Shown piece by piece: positions 46,782 to 55,787 of a stretch of DNA of 64,000 nt (positions within the stretch are counted from its first letter, which is position 1; the number at the start of each line of letters is the position of its first letter). The position numbers and the translations under genes are program-made. Origin of the DNA: CAVTWH01 sp963794685 (lineage in GTDB: Bacteria; Actinomycetota; Actinomycetes; Mycobacteriales; Micromonosporaceae); NCBI GenBank assembly GCA_963794685.1, contig CAWCFK010000012.1, positions 62,001-126,000 of the forward strand, written 5' to 3'. The notes under the pieces are model-generated. The model saw only the letters and a program-made list of their open reading frames with translations. It ran no database searches and was not told where the DNA came from.

Positions 46782-48057
46782 GCCTCCGCTCCCGGGACAC
46801 GGCCCGGCAGCGCGTCCAGCGCGCCCGGCAGCGCCAGCAACTCGACCCGGTCACCGGTGCCGCCCTCGGCGCCCGGTGGGATGACGGCGAAGCCGACCGC
46901 CTGCGCCAGGCCGCGCAGCATCGCCGAGCCGACGTGCCGGACCGGCACCGCCGCGCCCTCGGCGTCCAGCGCCACCAGCGCCAGGTGGGTGTACCCGCCC
47001 CGGCCCGGTACCGGCGCGGCCAGCGGTACCCGGCGCAGTGCGGGAGCCGGCCGCCCGCGCAGCCCGTCCAGGGCCGGGGCGACCAGCGAGGCGAGTGCCA
47101 CGATCGCGGACTGTGGATTGCCCGGCAGCCCGGCGATCAGCGCCGTCCCGCCGTCCGGACGCGGGCAGCGGGCCAGCAGCATCGGGAAGCCTGGCCGGAC
47201 CGCCACGGTATTCACCACGTACTCGGCGCCGATCTGGTCCAGGGCCGGGTGCAGGTGGTCGACCGGTCCGTGCATGGTGCCGCCGGTGGTGCAGATCAGG
47301 TCCGCGCCGCCGGCCAGCGCGGCGGTGAGCGCCTCGACGTGTGCGGCCAGGGTGTCCCGGACCGGGCCGACGGGCGGTGCGCAGACCGCGCCGAACCGGG
47401 TCAGCCAGCCCGGGACCTGGGGGCCGAGGGAGTCGCGGACCCGCCCGTCGGCCGGCAGGCCCGCGTTCAGCAGCTCATCCCCGAAGACCAGCAGCGCCGC
47501 CCGGGGCGCCGGCCGGATCAGCAGTTCGTCGTACCCGCACGCGGCAGCCAGTCCGAGCACCCGGGGGTCACCGGGGTACCGGCCGGCAGCAGTTGCTCGC
47601 CGGCTGCGCACTCCTCGCCGGGTACCCGCCACTCCCGTTCGGGCCGGGGGGTGCCGGTGACCCGGCCGTCCACCAGGCTGGCGTGCTCCACCCGGACGAT
47701 CACGTCGGTGTGTTCCGGGACCATCCCGCCGGTGGCGATCTCCACGCAGGTGCCGTCCGCGGTGAGCGGGCCGGCCGGCGAGCCCGCGAGCACCCGGCCG
47801 ACCAGCCGCCACGGAGCCGGGCCACGGGCCGCGTAACCGTCCACGCTGGAGGTCGGGAAGGCGGGCAACGCTATCCGGGCGGTCAACGGCTGCGCCAACG
47901 TGCCGCCGTCGGTCTCGGCGAGTGGCCGGGACTGCGGCGTGAGCGCAGCGGCCAGACCGGCGGCGTACACGGCGACGCGGGCCTGCGCCCACGGGACCGG
48001 CAGGTCCTCTGCGGCGGGTGCGGTAGCGGCGTCCGGCGCGGCGGAAAGGCTCACCAC
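46778..48057 (-). CDS. moeA: Molybdopterin molybdenumtransferase MoeA, one frameshift
   Basis: MoeA inserts molybdate into adenylated molybdopterin. The N-terminal part reads ALPAFPTSSVDGYAARG, EIATGGMVPEHTDVIVRVEHA; the C-terminal part has ALLVFGDELLNAG, LICTTGGTMHGPVDHLHP and LIAGLPGNPQSAIVAL, the MoeA core motifs. The canonical MoeA motif reads SSGGxSxGxxD; here TTGGTMHGPVD replaces it. The frame shifts at about 47563 in a run of Cs and Gs, so the gene is split in two. Length after correction is about 426 residues. Starts at GTG 48057, six bases from mog. Confidence 0.88.
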
Positions 48058-48063
48058 GTGAGC

Positions 48064-48548
48064 CTACGCGGGGGCGGCCGGGTGGTCGCCGCCACGCAAC
48101 TGTTCGACGGCATGCGCGAGGATCGGCCCGAGCACGGCGAGGCCGTCGCGCGCGCCGCCGGTGGAGCCGGGCAGGTTGACCACGAGGGTACGGCCGGCGA
48201 CTCCGGCAAGGCCCCGGGAGAGCGCCGAGTTGGGTACCCGGTCCCGGCTGTACGCCCGGATCGCCTCGGCGATGCCGGGGACCTCGTAGTCGAGTACCGC
48301 CCGGGTCTGCTCGGGGGTGCGGTCGGTCGGGGTGATCCCGGTACCCCCGCTGGTGAGCACCACGTCCACGCCGGCGGCGACCAGCGCGCGCAGGGCGCCC
48401 CAACCGGCTCGCCGTCGGGCACCACCTCGGCTGGTGGGCAGTCACAGCCGAGTTGCCGCAGCCCGTCGACGAGCAGCGGGCCGCTGGTGTCGGCGTAGAT
48501 CCCGGCGGCGGCCCGGTTGGAGGCGACCAGGACCCGGGCGCGGATCAC
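48064..48548 (-). CDS. mog: Molybdopterin adenylyltransferase Mog/MoaB, one frameshift
   Basis: The enzyme adenylates molybdopterin before metal insertion. The N-terminal frame reads RARVLVASNRAAAGIYADTSGPLLVDGL and the C-terminal one VDVVLTSGGTGITPTDRTPEQTRAVLDYEVPGIAEAIRAYS and LVVNLPGSTGGARDGLAVL, where SGGTGxxxxD is the MPT-binding motif. The frame changes near 48400 in a GGGG run. GTG 48548 overlaps moaC's stop as GTGA. About 161 residues after repair. Confidence 0.88.
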
Positions 48549-49030
48549 GGCCGGTCCGCCGGTCGCTCCCACAGCACGGTCTTGCCGCCCTCCTTGCGCA
48601 GCACCCGGACCCGCTCCAGGCTGGCCGCCGGGTCCACGGCCTTGACCATGTCGATGAGGGCCAGGCCGGCGGCGGCCACCGCGGTGAGCGCCTCCATCTC
48701 GACGCCGGTGCGGTCGGCGGTTTTGGTGGCCACCTCGATCCGCACGGTGTCGCCGTCGGGGGTGAGCTCGACGGTCACCCCGTGCAGCGCGATCGGGTGG
48801 CACAGCGGGATCAGGTCGGGGGTGCGCTTGGCGCCCATGATCGCGGCCAGCCGGGCCACGGCCAGCGCATCGCCCTTGGGCAGCGCACCGTCCCGGAGCA
48901 GGTCGACGACCTCGGTGGTGGTGCGGACTTCGCCGGCGGCAACGGCCCGGCGGGTGCTGACCGGCTTGTCGGCGACGTCGACCATGCGGGCCGCGCCGTC
49001 CGGGCCGACGTGAGTCAGGTGGCTGTTCAC
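48545..49030 (-). CDS. moaC: Cyclic pyranopterin monophosphate synthase MoaC
   Basis: MoaC rearranges the MoaA product to cyclic pyranopterin monophosphate. The 161-residue protein shows MVDVADKPVSTRRAVAAG, the MGAKRTPDLIPLCHPI motif, and TGVEMEALTAVAAAGLALIDMVKAVDP with the catalytic Lys, then LRKEGGKTVLW. Start GTG 49030. It heads the moaC-mog-moeA-moaE operon. Confidence 0.95.
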   Translation of the reverse strand: MNSHLTHVGPDGAARMVDVADKPVSTRRAVAAGEVRTTTEVVDLLRDGALPKGDALAVARLAAIMGAKRTPDLIPLCHPIALHGVTVELTPDGDTVRIEVATKTADRTGVEMEALTAVAAAGLALIDMVKAVDPAASLERVRVLRKEGGKTVLWERPADRP

Positions 49031-49351
49031 AGAATTGAAGCCTACGTCCAGTGCGGCATCGACCGTCAGGGTGCGTACCGTGAGCAGGGGGGCTCCTCTA
49101 CGGAGGACAAGGGTGCAAGATGTACAGGTACCAGATGCATAGCGAGCGCGGTGCTGGCGAAGTCGGACGATCCGCCGCCAGCCGCACGATCAGTCTGATT
49201 GTGTGCGCCAGATCCAGTGGTTGACCGACTACCAATCGTAGTTTGCCATGCCCGTCTGTACGGATGATGATATATGCGGACAAATTAGCTGGCGTTAAAT
49301 CGTGAGGGACTTAATGTTTCGGTCAACCGCGATTCCCATTCGGAGGCACAA
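49031..49351. promoter_or_regulatory. 321-base divergent regulatory region
   Basis: Between the moaC start and the repeat-peptide ATG. No gene is convincing. It is clearly AT-richer than its surroundings from about 49235 to 49320, consistent with promoters on either strand; GGAGG at 49342-49346 serves the peptide gene. I see no Moco riboswitch fold. Confidence 0.5.
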
Positions 49352-49488
49352 ATGTCCGCGAAGCTGTTCACCGCCACCACCATCGGCCGCGACAGACCCT
49401 GGCAACAGGGCGTCACCGGCAAGGACAACTCCTGGCAGCGCGCGTCATCGGCAGGGACAACTCCTGGCAGCGCAGCGCCTCGATCTAA
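49352..49488 (+). CDS. Short peptide of 11-residue repeats (GRDxSWQR type), probably frameshifted
   Basis: An ATG with GGAGG five bases upstream opens MSAKLFTATTIGRDRPWQQG. Then comes VTGKDNSWQR, and in the next frame VIGRDNSWQRSASI and a TAA at 49488. The copies of the repeat begin at 49385, 49418 and 49450, that is 33 then 32 bases apart: one base is missing from the third unit. Unrepaired, the product would be 54 residues ending at TGA 49516; repaired, about 45. No signal peptide is evident. Possibilities include a RiPP precursor or a signalling peptide. It lies 76 bases before the GGDEF-EAL gene and could be co-expressed. Confidence 0.55.
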
Positions 49489-49564
49489 CGCCCTGCGCTG
49501 CGCCGCGCACGCCTGACATAGGCTGTACCCGTTCCCCGTACGGGCGCGGTGAGGGCGGCCGGCC

Positions 49565-52089
49565 ATGACGAATGTAGCGATCCGACGCGGCCGACTCCTG
49601 CCGCTGTTTGTCGCTGCCGTGGCAGTCGTCGCGTCCGTGCCGCTGTTCCTCGCCGGGCGCGCCATTATCGCCGACGGCTTCTGGTCGCAATTGACGCAGC
49701 GCTCCACGCTATTCGTGATATTGACCGTATTTGTAGGCTTCCGCCTTCAAATGCGGGTCCGCATCCGCTCGGAAATCCATGCTCTGAATACGATCAATGC
49801 CGCGATTCTGCTCAGCGCGACCGTGGCACCCTGGCCGATCCTGGTAGCCGGCACCGGCGTGGCGGTTGCCATCGCCGCCGTCAGTCTCCGGCTCAGCCCC
49901 ATCAAGATCCTCTTCAACTCTGTCCAAAGAGATCCTCGGCGCCACGCTGGCGGCACTCGGCGGCGGCCTGGCCTTGTACCCGTTCACGGGCGGCGTGGCG
50001 GAAGTGCCGCGCCTGCTGGTCGCCGCGGGCGCGATCATCGTGGCCGACGAGATCCTCGGCCTCACGGTGCTGGCCCTGGCCAGTGGCACCTCGTTCACCG
50101 AGCGACTACGGGCCAACTGGGACATCCGCCTCGGTCTCAGCGGCGCCCGCTTCGGACTCGCGATCATCGCGGCCTACCTGCTGCTCTACCGCTCGTGGCT
50201 GGCGCTCGGGGTGCCGCTCGCGATCGTCGGGCTGTCCATTCTGTCCAAGCAGCGGCTGCGCGCCCGCGAGGAGCGGGAAGCATGGCAGGCGCTGGCGGAG
50301 AGTACCGACGAGCTGTCCTCAGTGGAACTCGAGCACGTACTGGGCGCGGCGGTCAGGCATGCCGCGCAGATCTTCTCCGCCGACGAGGCGGAGGTCGAGG
50401 TCATCGTCGAGGCGCTCACCCCCGAGCACCCCCGCCGCCTGGTCCGGGGCGACAAGGACCGGGTCGGCTACGACGGGCCACCCGAAGAGGCGCCGACCGC
50501 GCCCGGGTGGACACTCGCCGTCGCGCTGGAGAGTCGGGACGGCCTGGCCGACGTCGGCGAGTTGCGGCTGCGCTTCCGCAACCGGGTCGCGCTCACCGAG
50601 CGCGAGGAGTACACGCTGCGCAGCTTCACCGCCTCGCTCTGCCGGGCGGTGCACAACGCGATCCTGCACGCGCAGACGGTGGCGCTGTCCGAGAGCCACG
50701 CCCACGCCGCCCGGCACGACCAGCTCACCGGCCTGGTCAACCGCCAGCACCTCGAAGAACTCGGCCAGGCCGCGATCGACGCCGCCGACGGCGCCCTGGT
50801 GGCGCTGCTCGTCATCGACCTCGACCACTTCAACGAGCTGAACAACGCCCTCGGGCACCTGGCCGGCGACACCGTACTGGCCAACGTGGCGCTGCGGCTG
50901 AGCGCCGCCGCCGGGGAATCCGACGTGCTGGCCCGGCTCGGCGGGGACGAGTTCGGGGTGCTCATCGGCGACCTCGGCGCACCGGCGCTGGCGGTCTCCC
51001 GGGCCCGGCACCTGCTCGCCGCGCTGACCGAGCCGACCGAGATCGACGGCATGCGGCTGGGCCTGCGGATCAGCGCTGGAGTCGCGCTCGCCCCGGCCAC
51101 CGGCGGCGTCGACGAACTGCTCCGCCGCGCCGACCTGGCCATGCACCACGCCAAGCGCACCGGACAGCGGCTGGTGCTGTTCTCCGAAAGCATCGAGGCG
51201 GGCAGCCCGGCCCGGCTGCAACTGGACGCCGAACTGCCCCGGGCCGTCGAGCGGCGCGAGTTCACCCTGGAGTACCAGCCGATCGTCGACCTGGGTACCG
51301 GCGAGGTCGTCTCGGCCGAGGCGCTGGCCCGCTGGCGGCACCCCAGCCAGGGCGACCTGGGCCCGGCGTACTTCATCCCGACCATCGAGCAGTCGCCGCA
51401 CCTGCTGCCCGCGTTCTCCACGGCGGTGCTGGAGGAGGCGCTGCGGGCCGTCGGCACCTGGCGTGCCGCTGGTTGGAACCTGCCGGTGGCGGTCAACGTC
51501 TCGCCGCGCAGCATCCTCAACCCGACCTTCCCCGAGCTGGTCAGCCAGTTGCTGGCGCAGACCGGGGTACCGGCCGGCCTGCTGATCCTGGAGATCACCG
51601 AGTCGGTCACGCTGTCCCACCTGGAGGTGGTCGACGACGTGCTGAACCGGCTGGCGCAGATGGGCGTCCGGATCGCCCTGGACGACTTCGGCACCGGGTT
51701 CAGCTCGCTGGCCACCCTGGCCCGGGTGCCGGTGCACGAGTTGAAGATCGACCGGGGCTTCGTCGCCACAGTTGGACGCGGGCGGCGAGGCCACCGTCGT
51801 ACGCAGCACCATCGACCTGGGTCGCAGCCTGGACATGATGGTGGTGGCCGAGGGTGTGGAGAACGAGGAACAGCGCCGGCAACTGTGGGAGCAGGGCTGC
51901 CCCGCCGGTCAGGGGTACCTGTTCTCCCGCTCGCTGTCGCTGCCCCGGCTACTTGCCGCACTCGAGCGCGGGTACGGGGGACGACGGGGCGCACTCGCCG
52001 CCGCCCTGCACGACGAGGGCGCGGTGATCCGGCTGCCGAAGCGCCGCCCCGGCTCCAGCCTGCACCAGCGTGACCAGGAGACCGGCTGA
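49565..52089 (+). CDS. Membrane GGDEF-EAL protein (c-di-GMP synthase/phosphodiesterase), two frameshifts
   Basis: Joined frames give about 842 residues. The N-terminal 230 residues hold several membrane helices in two frames, joined near 49920. A PAS/GAF-like linker follows. The GGDEF domain (about 380-540) has LTGLVNRQ, LVIDLDHFNELN and the intact active site RLGGDEFGVL. The EAL domain follows with LEYQPIVDLGTGEVVSAEALARW, NVSPRSIL, ITESVTL, DDFGTGFSSL and, after another shift near 51773, VVAEGVENEEQ and GCPAGQGYLFSR. Both sites look active. It lies just after the repeat peptide. Confidence 0.85.
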
Positions 52090-52109
52090 CCGGCGCGCTG
52101 CGGCAGACT

Positions 52110-53402
52110 GTGCCGGTGCTCTCCCGGATCGACCGGGCCGGCGGCGGTTGCGCCGCCGACCTCGGCCTCTACCTCGTCTCGGCGGCGTTCGCGCTGCTCA
52201 CGGCCGCCACGGCAACGCTGCCCCCGCACGGTGCGTGGGGGTCCGTCGCGATGTGGGGGTACGCCGTGGGCGCGTTGTGCGCTGCCACCCAACTGCTGGT
52301 CCCGCGGCGGTGGGCCGGCGTGCTACGGACTGACCGGGTCCGCGCTGCGCTGCTCATGCTGGTCTTCGCCAGCACCGCGCTGCTGCCCCTGCTGGTACAG
52401 GCGGCGCAGCGGGCGGGCGGGCGGCCTGGTCGGGCCCAGGAAGAGGTGCTCGTCGTCGAGCAGGGCGGCGAGCGGCTGCTGCACACCGGCACCCCGTACC
52501 TCGGGCACGACGCCATCGCCGCACTCAGCCCCGACGAGCGGCTGCTCGGGTACCTGCCGTACCAGCCGGGGATGGCGGTCTTCGGGCTGCCCCGGGCGGT
52601 CTTCGGCGACAGTTGGGCGACCGACGCGCGGGTGTGGTTCGCGCTGGTCACGGCCGGCTGCGTGGTCTGGGCGGCGGTAGCGCTGCGCCGGGCCGGGGTA
52701 CCGGGTGGCGCGCTGATCCGGGGCGGGCAGGCGGTGCTCGCCGTCCCGCTGGGTACCCTCGCTCTCGCGGTCGGTGGCGACGACCTGCCGGTGCTCGCGC
52801 TGTCCCTGCTCGCGCTCGCCTTCGCCGCGCTGCGCCGGTACCCGGCAGCCGGGGTGGCCGTCGGGGTGGCCGCCGCGCTCAAGCTGTTCGCCTGGCCGGT
52901 GATCCCGGTGCTGCTGGTCCTCGCCCTGGTCACCGCCGGTCGACGCGCGGCCGGCCGGTTGGCGTTGGGCGCGCTCGGGATTCCGCTGCTGGCGCTGCTC
53001 CCGCCGGCCCTGGTCGACCCGGACGCGGCGGTGGAGAACGTGCTGCGCTTCCCGCTCGGACACGGCCTGGTCGACAGCCCGGCGGCCAGCAACTTCCCCG
53101 GCCACCTGATCGCCCTGTGGCTGCCCGGCGGCTCGGCGATCGCGGCCGGGCTGCTGCTCGTGGCGGGGCTGGTGATCGCCGGCTGGCTGTGGCGGCGACC
53201 GCCGCTCGACGCCGGGGACGCGGCGGCAGTCTGCGCGGTCGGTCTGCTGGCGGCCACCCTGCTGATGCCGAGCACCCGGTTCGGCTACCTGCTGTACCCG
53301 CTCGCCTTCGCGCTCTGGATCCCGGCGCTGCGGCTACCGGCCACACCACCGGTGCCACCCGCTGAGCCGGCTGCGCTGGTGGGGCAGACACTGGAAGGGT
53401 GA
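52110..53402 (+). CDS. Integral membrane protein, GT87/DUF2029-like
   Basis: The 430-residue protein has 9-10 predicted membrane helices with a luminal-loop EVLVVEQGGERLLHTGTPYLGHDAIAAL and YLPYQPGMAVFGLPR, reminiscent of GT87 and related GT-C transferases where acidic residues and a Tyr/Pro loop bind the lipid-linked sugar. Start GTG 52110, with GTG 52116 also possible. The stop overlaps the phosphoribosyltransferase GTG as GTGA. Donor or acceptor unknown. Confidence 0.7.
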   Translation: MPVLSRIDRAGGGCAADLGLYLVSAAFALLTAATATLPPHGAWGSVAMWGYAVGALCAATQLLVPRRWAGVLRTDRVRAALLMLVFASTALLPLLVQAAQRAGGRPGRAQEEVLVVEQGGERLLHTGTPYLGHDAIAALSPDERLLGYLPYQPGMAVFGLPRAVFGDSWATDARVWFALVTAGCVVWAAVALRRAGVPGGALIRGGQAVLAVPLGTLALAVGGDDLPVLALSLLALAFAALRRYPAAGVAVGVAAALKLFAWPVIPVLLVLALVTAGRRAAGRLALGALGIPLLALLPPALVDPDAAVENVLRFPLGHGLVDSPAASNFPGHLIALWLPGGSAIAAGLLLVAGLVIAGWLWRRPPLDAGDAAAVCAVGLLAATLLMPSTRFGYLLYPLAFALWIPALRLPATPPVPPAEPAALVGQTLEG

Positions 53403-54028
53403 CCCGCTACCGGGACCGAACCGAGGCCGGCGTCCAGCTCGCGACGCTGGTCACCGCCCGCGGCTACGCCGATCCGGTGGTGCTCGCGCTGGTCCGCGGT
53501 GGGGTGCCGGTCGCCGCGCCGGTGGCGGACGCGCTCGGGGTGGGGCTGGACGTGCTGGTGGTACGCAAGTTGGGGGTTCCGTGGCTGCCCGAGGTGGCCT
53601 TCGGCGCGCTCGGCCCCGGCGGGGTACGGGTCCTCAACCCGGCGGTGGCCGGCCGGCTCGATGAGACGGAGATCGCGGAGGTCACCGCCGTCGAGCGGGC
53701 CGAGTTGGAGCGCCGCGAACTGCTGTACCGCCCCGGCCTGCCACCACCCGGAGTTGGCCGGGCACACGGCTGTCCTGGTGGACGACGGACTGGCTACCGG
53801 GGCCACCGGGCGGGCCGCCGTCCGGATCGCCCGCGATCTGGGCGCGGACCGGGTGGTGCTGGCCGCCCCGGTCGGGCTCGGAGCCCGCGGTGGCCTGGAT
53901 CGGGGCGGCTGGCCGACGAGGTGCTGTGCCCGCTGGTGCCCGCGGACTTCGCCGCGGTGAGCCGCTACTACCAGGAGTTTCCCCAGGTCAGCGACGAGGA
54001 AGTGAGATCCGTCCTGGCCACGCGTTAA
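53399..54028 (+). CDS. Phosphoribosyltransferase-like protein, two or three frameshifts
   Basis: The PRPP loop VLVDDGLATGATGRAAVRIAR is clear in one frame, flanked by DPVVLALVRGGVPVAAPVADALGVGLDVLVVRKLG and, in the first frame again, ADEVLCPLVPADFAAVSRYYQEFPQVSDEEV. Shifts occur near 53748, 53877 and 53903. This is the stand-alone 'phosphoribosyl transferase' fold common in actinobacteria and related to dienelactone-hydrolase fusions; biochemical role unknown. It overlaps the upstream membrane protein. Confidence 0.75.
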   Translation: MTRYRDRTEAGVQLATLVTARGYADPVVLALVRGGVPVAAPVADALGVGLDVLVVRKLGVPWLPEVAFGALGPGGVRVLNPAVAGRLDETEIAEVTAVERAELERRELLYRPGLPPPGVGRAHGCPGGRRTGYRGHRAGRRPDRPRSGRGPGGAGRPGRARSPRWPGSGRLADEVLCPLVPADFAAVSRYYQEFPQVSDEEVRSVLATR

Positions 54029-54188
54029 TGGGTTGTCGCTCGGCTGTCGGCGGGCATCCTGGAACGCGTTCTGCCGCCGACACCGGAGTGTGCCCACCCG
54101 ATGAAGTGATCCACCGCTCTCGCTGATCTTTCCCGCGCACCGCGTGCCCTTGCCGCGTGCGCACCGCGAAGCGTGTGGAGGTGGGCCT

Positions 54189-55787
54189 GTGCTACAGGCT
54201 ATTGATCTTGGTACGGATTTCGACGGCGACCCGCTGTTCCGCGGCGTCACGTTCACTCTCTCCGGCACCGAACGGGTCGGCCTGGTCGGCCCCAACGGCG
54301 TCGGCAAGTCCACCCTGCTGCGCTGCCTGGTCGGCGTGGACCGGCCCCGGCTCGGGCACGTCCGGCTCAGCCCCGGCGACACGCATCGGCTGGTACGCCC
54401 AGCAGGTCCCGGATCCGGCCCGGACAGTCGGCGAGCACCTGGACGCGGCCCCTGGGCCACTCGCCGCGCTCGCCCGCGAACTGGCCGGCCACGACCTGAC
54501 CGATCCGGCCGCGCTGGCCGGGTACGCCGACGTCCAGGAGCGCTTCGCGCAGCAGGGCGGCTGGGCGTACCAGGCCCGGGTGGAGTCGGTGCTGAGCCGG
54601 CTCGGGGTGGACCAGCTGCCCCGCGCCGCGCCGCTCGGCCGGCTCTCCGGTGGCGAGCAGGCCCGGGTGATGCTGGCCCAGGTGCTGCTCAGCGAGCCGA
54701 CCGTGCTCGTCCTGGACGAGCCGACCAACCACCTCGACGCCGAGGGCACCCGGTGGCTCGCCGACTACCTGGCCGACTTCCCCGGCTCGGTACTGGTGGT
54801 CACCCACGACCGGGCGTTCCTGGACGCGGTCGCCACCGGCATCTTCGAGCTCGACGGCATCCACGACGAGCTCCAGGTCTACGACGGCAACTACACCGCG
54901 TACCGGGCCGAGAAGCAGCGGCGCTGGGAGCGGCTGCTGCTCGACTACGAGGCGCAGGAGAAGGCCCGGCGACGGCTGGCCGCCGACATCGAGAACACCA
55001 AGAACCACGCGCTGTCGGTGGAGGACACCATCCGCAGTGGCGCCGCGGCGCCGCACCTGCGCCGGCTGGCGAAGAAGGTGGCGAAGAAGGCGAAGGTCCG
55101 CGAGCGGCGGCTGGCCCGGCAGATGCAGGCCACCTCGTGGCTTGGCGCAGCCGACCACCAGGCCACCGCTGAGCCTCGCCTTCGACCCGGTGGTACCCGA
55201 CGGGGAGCTGGTCATCAAGGTCGCTGACCTGGTGGTCGGCGACCGGCTGCGGGTACCCGACCTGGCGGTGCACGCCGGCGACCGGGTACTGGTCACCGGG
55301 CGCAACGGGGCCGGCAAGACCACCCTGCTGCGGGCGCTGGCCGTCCACCTCGGACGCGGTGGCGGTACTGGCCCCGGCGCGAGCTGCTGCCGCAGACGCA
55401 CGACCGCCTGCGGCTGTCCACGCCCGGTGCTGGAGTTCTTCCGCTCCCAGGTGCCGATGTACGCCGACGAGGCGGAGGCGACGCTGGCCGGCTACCTGTT
55501 CGATGCCGGCCAGCAGGCCCAGCCGCTGGGTACCCTCTCCGCCGGTGAACTGCGCCGGCTGCTGCTGGCCGCGATGGTCAACAGCGGCGCGCAGATTCTG
55601 CTGCTCGACGAGCCGACGAACTACCTGGACTTCGACGCGCTCGACGTGGTCGAGCAGGCGCTCCGCGAGTTCCGGGGCACCCTGGTGATGGTCACCCACG
55701 ACCGGTACTTCGCCGCGTCGGTCGGGTACACGCACCGCTGGTCGGTGAGTGGACGGCACGGTGCACGTCGACGAGCTGGTCAGTTGA
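54189..55787 (+). CDS. ABC-F ATPase, several frameshifts
   Basis: The protein has two ATP-binding cassettes and no membrane segment. The first has GPNGVGKSTLLRCLVG, LSGGEQARVML and VLVLDEPTNHLDAEG; the second has GRNGAGKTTLLRAL, LSAGELRRLLLAAM and ILLLDEPTNYLDFDAL. The linker is charged (KNHALSVEDTIRSG, KKVAKKAKVRERRL), as in ribosome-associated ABC-F proteins, which rescue stalled ribosomes or protect against antibiotics. The GTG at 54189 has GGAGG 8 bases upstream. Shifts fall near 54381, 55160, 55370-55430 and 55755. The last codons overlap the dnaB stop by 8 bases. Confidence 0.82.

Noticed and set aside
46640..47660. Long plus-strand frames over moaE and moeA
   Set aside because: They are antisense shadows of high-GC genes, with Arg/Ala/Ser-rich low-complexity translation.
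49098..49283. 61-codon minus-strand frame upstream of moaC
   Set aside because: TTG start, no ribosome site and codon use unlike the neighbours; it ends in a Pro/Cys-rich run. Treated as part of the regulatory gap.
48960..49352. Moco riboswitch upstream of moaC
   Set aside because: I could not find a convincing conserved stem set; the gap is better explained as ordinary divergent promoters.
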